Notes under the pieces: generated by a model
What the model was told of the DNA's origin: nothing
What the model saw: the letters and a program-made list of their open reading frames with translations, nothing else
Databases searched by the model: none
DNA from: SW-9-67-25 sp964623735
Lineage (GTDB): Archaea > Halobacteriota > Halobacteria > Halobacteriales > Haloarculaceae
Reading direction: 5' to 3'
DNA length: 6,129 nt
Assembly: GCA_964623735.1 (NCBI GenBank)
Contig: CAZUVE010000160.1
Coordinates: 1 to 6,129 of the forward strand
Made by a program: the position numbers and the translations under genes
Part shown: positions 5,049-6,129 of the stretch, piece by piece
Layout: each line of letters starts with the position of its first letter
How positions within the stretch are numbered: position 1 is the stretch's first letter

Positions 5049-6129
5049 CTACTCCTCCATCTCGCTTTTGGCGATCTCGGCGCCGGCGAACTCCAGCACT
5101 TCCTTGGCGCCCTCCTCGGAGTAGCCCTGCTCGATGAGGGCGTCGATCCACTGGTTGCGCTCGTCGTCGTCCATCTCGCCGCTCGAGACCAGCGCCGAGA
5201 AGTTGATGTTGTGCTTCTTGTCCTCCCAGAGTTTCCGTTCGAGGGCCCGGCGGAGGCGGTCGTTGTCCTGTGGTTCGAACGTCTCGCCCTCGCGGGCGCG
5301 CCGAGAAACCCAGTTTGCGACCTCCTGGCGGAAGTCGTCCTTGCGGTCCTCGGGCAGGTTGAGTTTCTCCTCGACCGACCGCAGGAACTGTTCGTCGGGT
5401 TCCTGCTCGCGGCCCGTGATGGTGTCCTCGACGGTGTCGTCGTCGATGTAGGCCATCACGTGGTCCATGTACTTCTCGCCCTGGCGCTGGATCTCGTCGA
5501 CGTCGTAGGCCAGCGCGTGGCGGACGTCCTCGATGGCCCGCTCCTTGTACTCCTCGCGGACGAGTTCGAGATACCGGTAGTAGGTCTCGAAATCCTCCTC
5601 GTCGATCGATCCGTGGTTCTCGAGGTTCTCCTCCAGGTGGTTGAACGTCGTCAGCGGCGAGAGGAACTGCCGGTCGCGGTGCATCGAGTCCATGATGGCC
5701 TCGGCGATCTCGTCGCCGATGAACCGCGGCGAGACGCCGTCCATGCCCTCGCCGATGTCGGCTTTCTCCTCTGCCTCGTCCCGGAGTTTCTTCACGTCGA
5801 TGTCCTCGGCCTCGTCGATCTCGCCGCTGTAGGCCTTGGCCTTCTGGACGAGGTCGACTTTCCCCGTGTCGGGTTCCTCGACGCGGGTCAACACGCCGAA
5901 CAGTCCGGCCATCTCGAGGGTGTGTGGCTCGACCTGGATGTCTGGCAGGTCGGCGTTACGGAGCATCTTCCGGTAGATCATCGACTCCTGCTCGTACTCC
6001 AGCACGTAGGGGCAGTCGATGCGCTTCGTGCGGTCGTTGAACGCCTCCATCTTCTCGTCGCCTTTCTTGTCGCGGTACTCGGGCATGTTCGTCCGCCCGA
6101 CGATCACCTGGTCGATGTCGATCCGCGGG
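5049..6129 (-). CDS. prkA: PrkA family AAA+ serine protein kinase, paralogue 1 (C-terminal 359 codons; 5' end outside window)
   Basis: The frame is open to the right edge of the window, so the true start lies beyond it; the GTG at 6105-6107 is an internal Val codon, not a start. The visible part begins just before the AAA+ sensor-1 strand (IDIDQVIVGRTNMPEY, Asn following Thr), then FNDRT with the putative arginine finger at 6030-6032. Next come the PrkA signatures PHTLEMAGLFGVLTR, EGMDGVSPRF and TGREQEPDEQFLRSVEEKL, and a C-terminal segment ending GYSEEGAKEVLEFAG. These match the C-terminal half of bacterial PrkA/YeaG closely, including the segment called the PrkA kinase domain. By homology with the roughly 640-residue bacterial proteins, about 300 or more residues with the Walker A and B motifs should lie outside. 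PrkA is a cytosolic ATPase reported as a Ser/Thr kinase and, for Bacillus, as an ATP-dependent protease, so the exact activity here is uncertain. It is the first visible gene of the operon and ends in TAG one base before the next gene. Confidence 0.93.
   Translation of the reverse strand, partial: PRIDIDQVIVGRTNMPEYRDKKGDEKMEAFNDRTKRIDCPYVLEYEQESMIYRKMLRNADLPDIQVEPHTLEMAGLFGVLTRVEEPDTGKVDLVQKAKAYSGEIDEAEDIDVKKLRDEAEEKADIGEGMDGVSPRFIGDEIAEAIMDSMHRDRQFLSPLTTFNHLEENLENHGSIDEEDFETYYRYLELVREEYKERAIEDVRHALAYDVDEIQRQGEKYMDHVMAYIDDDTVEDTITGREQEPDEQFLRSVEEKLNLPEDRKDDFRQEVANWVSRRAREGETFEPQDNDRLRRALERKLWEDKKHNINFSALVSSGEMDDDERNQWIDALIEQGYSEEGAKEVLEFAGAEIAKSEMEE
5052..5058 (-). promoter_or_regulatory. 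Ribosome binding site for PrkA paralogue 2, inside the end of paralogue 1
   Basis: GGAGGAG on the minus strand ends 4 bases before the GTG at 5045-5047 and matches the archaeal anti-Shine-Dalgarno (core GGAGG). The site also encodes the last two Glu residues of paralogue 1 and part of the preceding Met, so the two genes are likely translationally coupled. It is the main reason for accepting the GTG start. Confidence 0.8.

Noticed and set aside
6105..6107. GTG as a possible start of the first PrkA gene
   Set aside because: The frame is open upstream to the window edge and the codons before it (IDIDQ) belong to the AAA+ sensor-1 strand, so this is an internal Val.

Overview
The window reads as a GC-rich haloarchaeal chromosome segment. 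The evidence is a strong preference for GAC/GAG/GTC/CTC codons, very Asp/Glu-rich proteins (typical of the salt-in strategy), Shine-Dalgarno sites matching the archaeal 16S 3' end, and gene families in the form I associate with halophilic archaea. A species cannot be named from the sequence alone.

The layout is simple. Four genes lie on the minus strand and cover almost every base. In transcription order (high to low coordinates) they are: (1) the C-terminal 359 codons of a PrkA-type AAA+ protein ('PrkA1'), cut by the right edge; (2) a complete, more divergent PrkA paralogue of 759 aa ('PrkA2') that starts with GTG one base after the first gene's stop; (3) a complete 434-aa YeaH/YhbH (UPF0229, DUF444) protein with a von Willebrand factor A-type metal site; (4) the N-terminal 466 codons of a SpoVR/YcgB family protein, cut by the left edge. 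The gaps are 1, 34 and 28 bases. Each downstream gene has a clear ribosome binding site and no terminator is visible between genes, so this is very probably one polycistronic unit whose promoter lies beyond base 6129. There is no non-coding stretch of 300 bases, and I see no tRNA, rRNA, insertion sequence, CRISPR array or attachment site.

The set corresponds to the bacterial group yeaG (prkA), yeaH and ycgB (spoVR). That group is linked to general stress and nutrient starvation in Escherichia coli and to sporulation in Bacillus. Its occurrence in an archaeon that does not sporulate points to a stationary-phase or stress role. How the proteins cooperate biochemically is not settled. The sequence shows two AAA+ ATPases beside a protein with an intact MIDAS metal site, which invites comparison with MoxR-type AAA+/VWA partner systems. 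The features most worth following are the tandem divergent PrkA pair and the lineage-specific inserts and C-terminal half of SpoVR.
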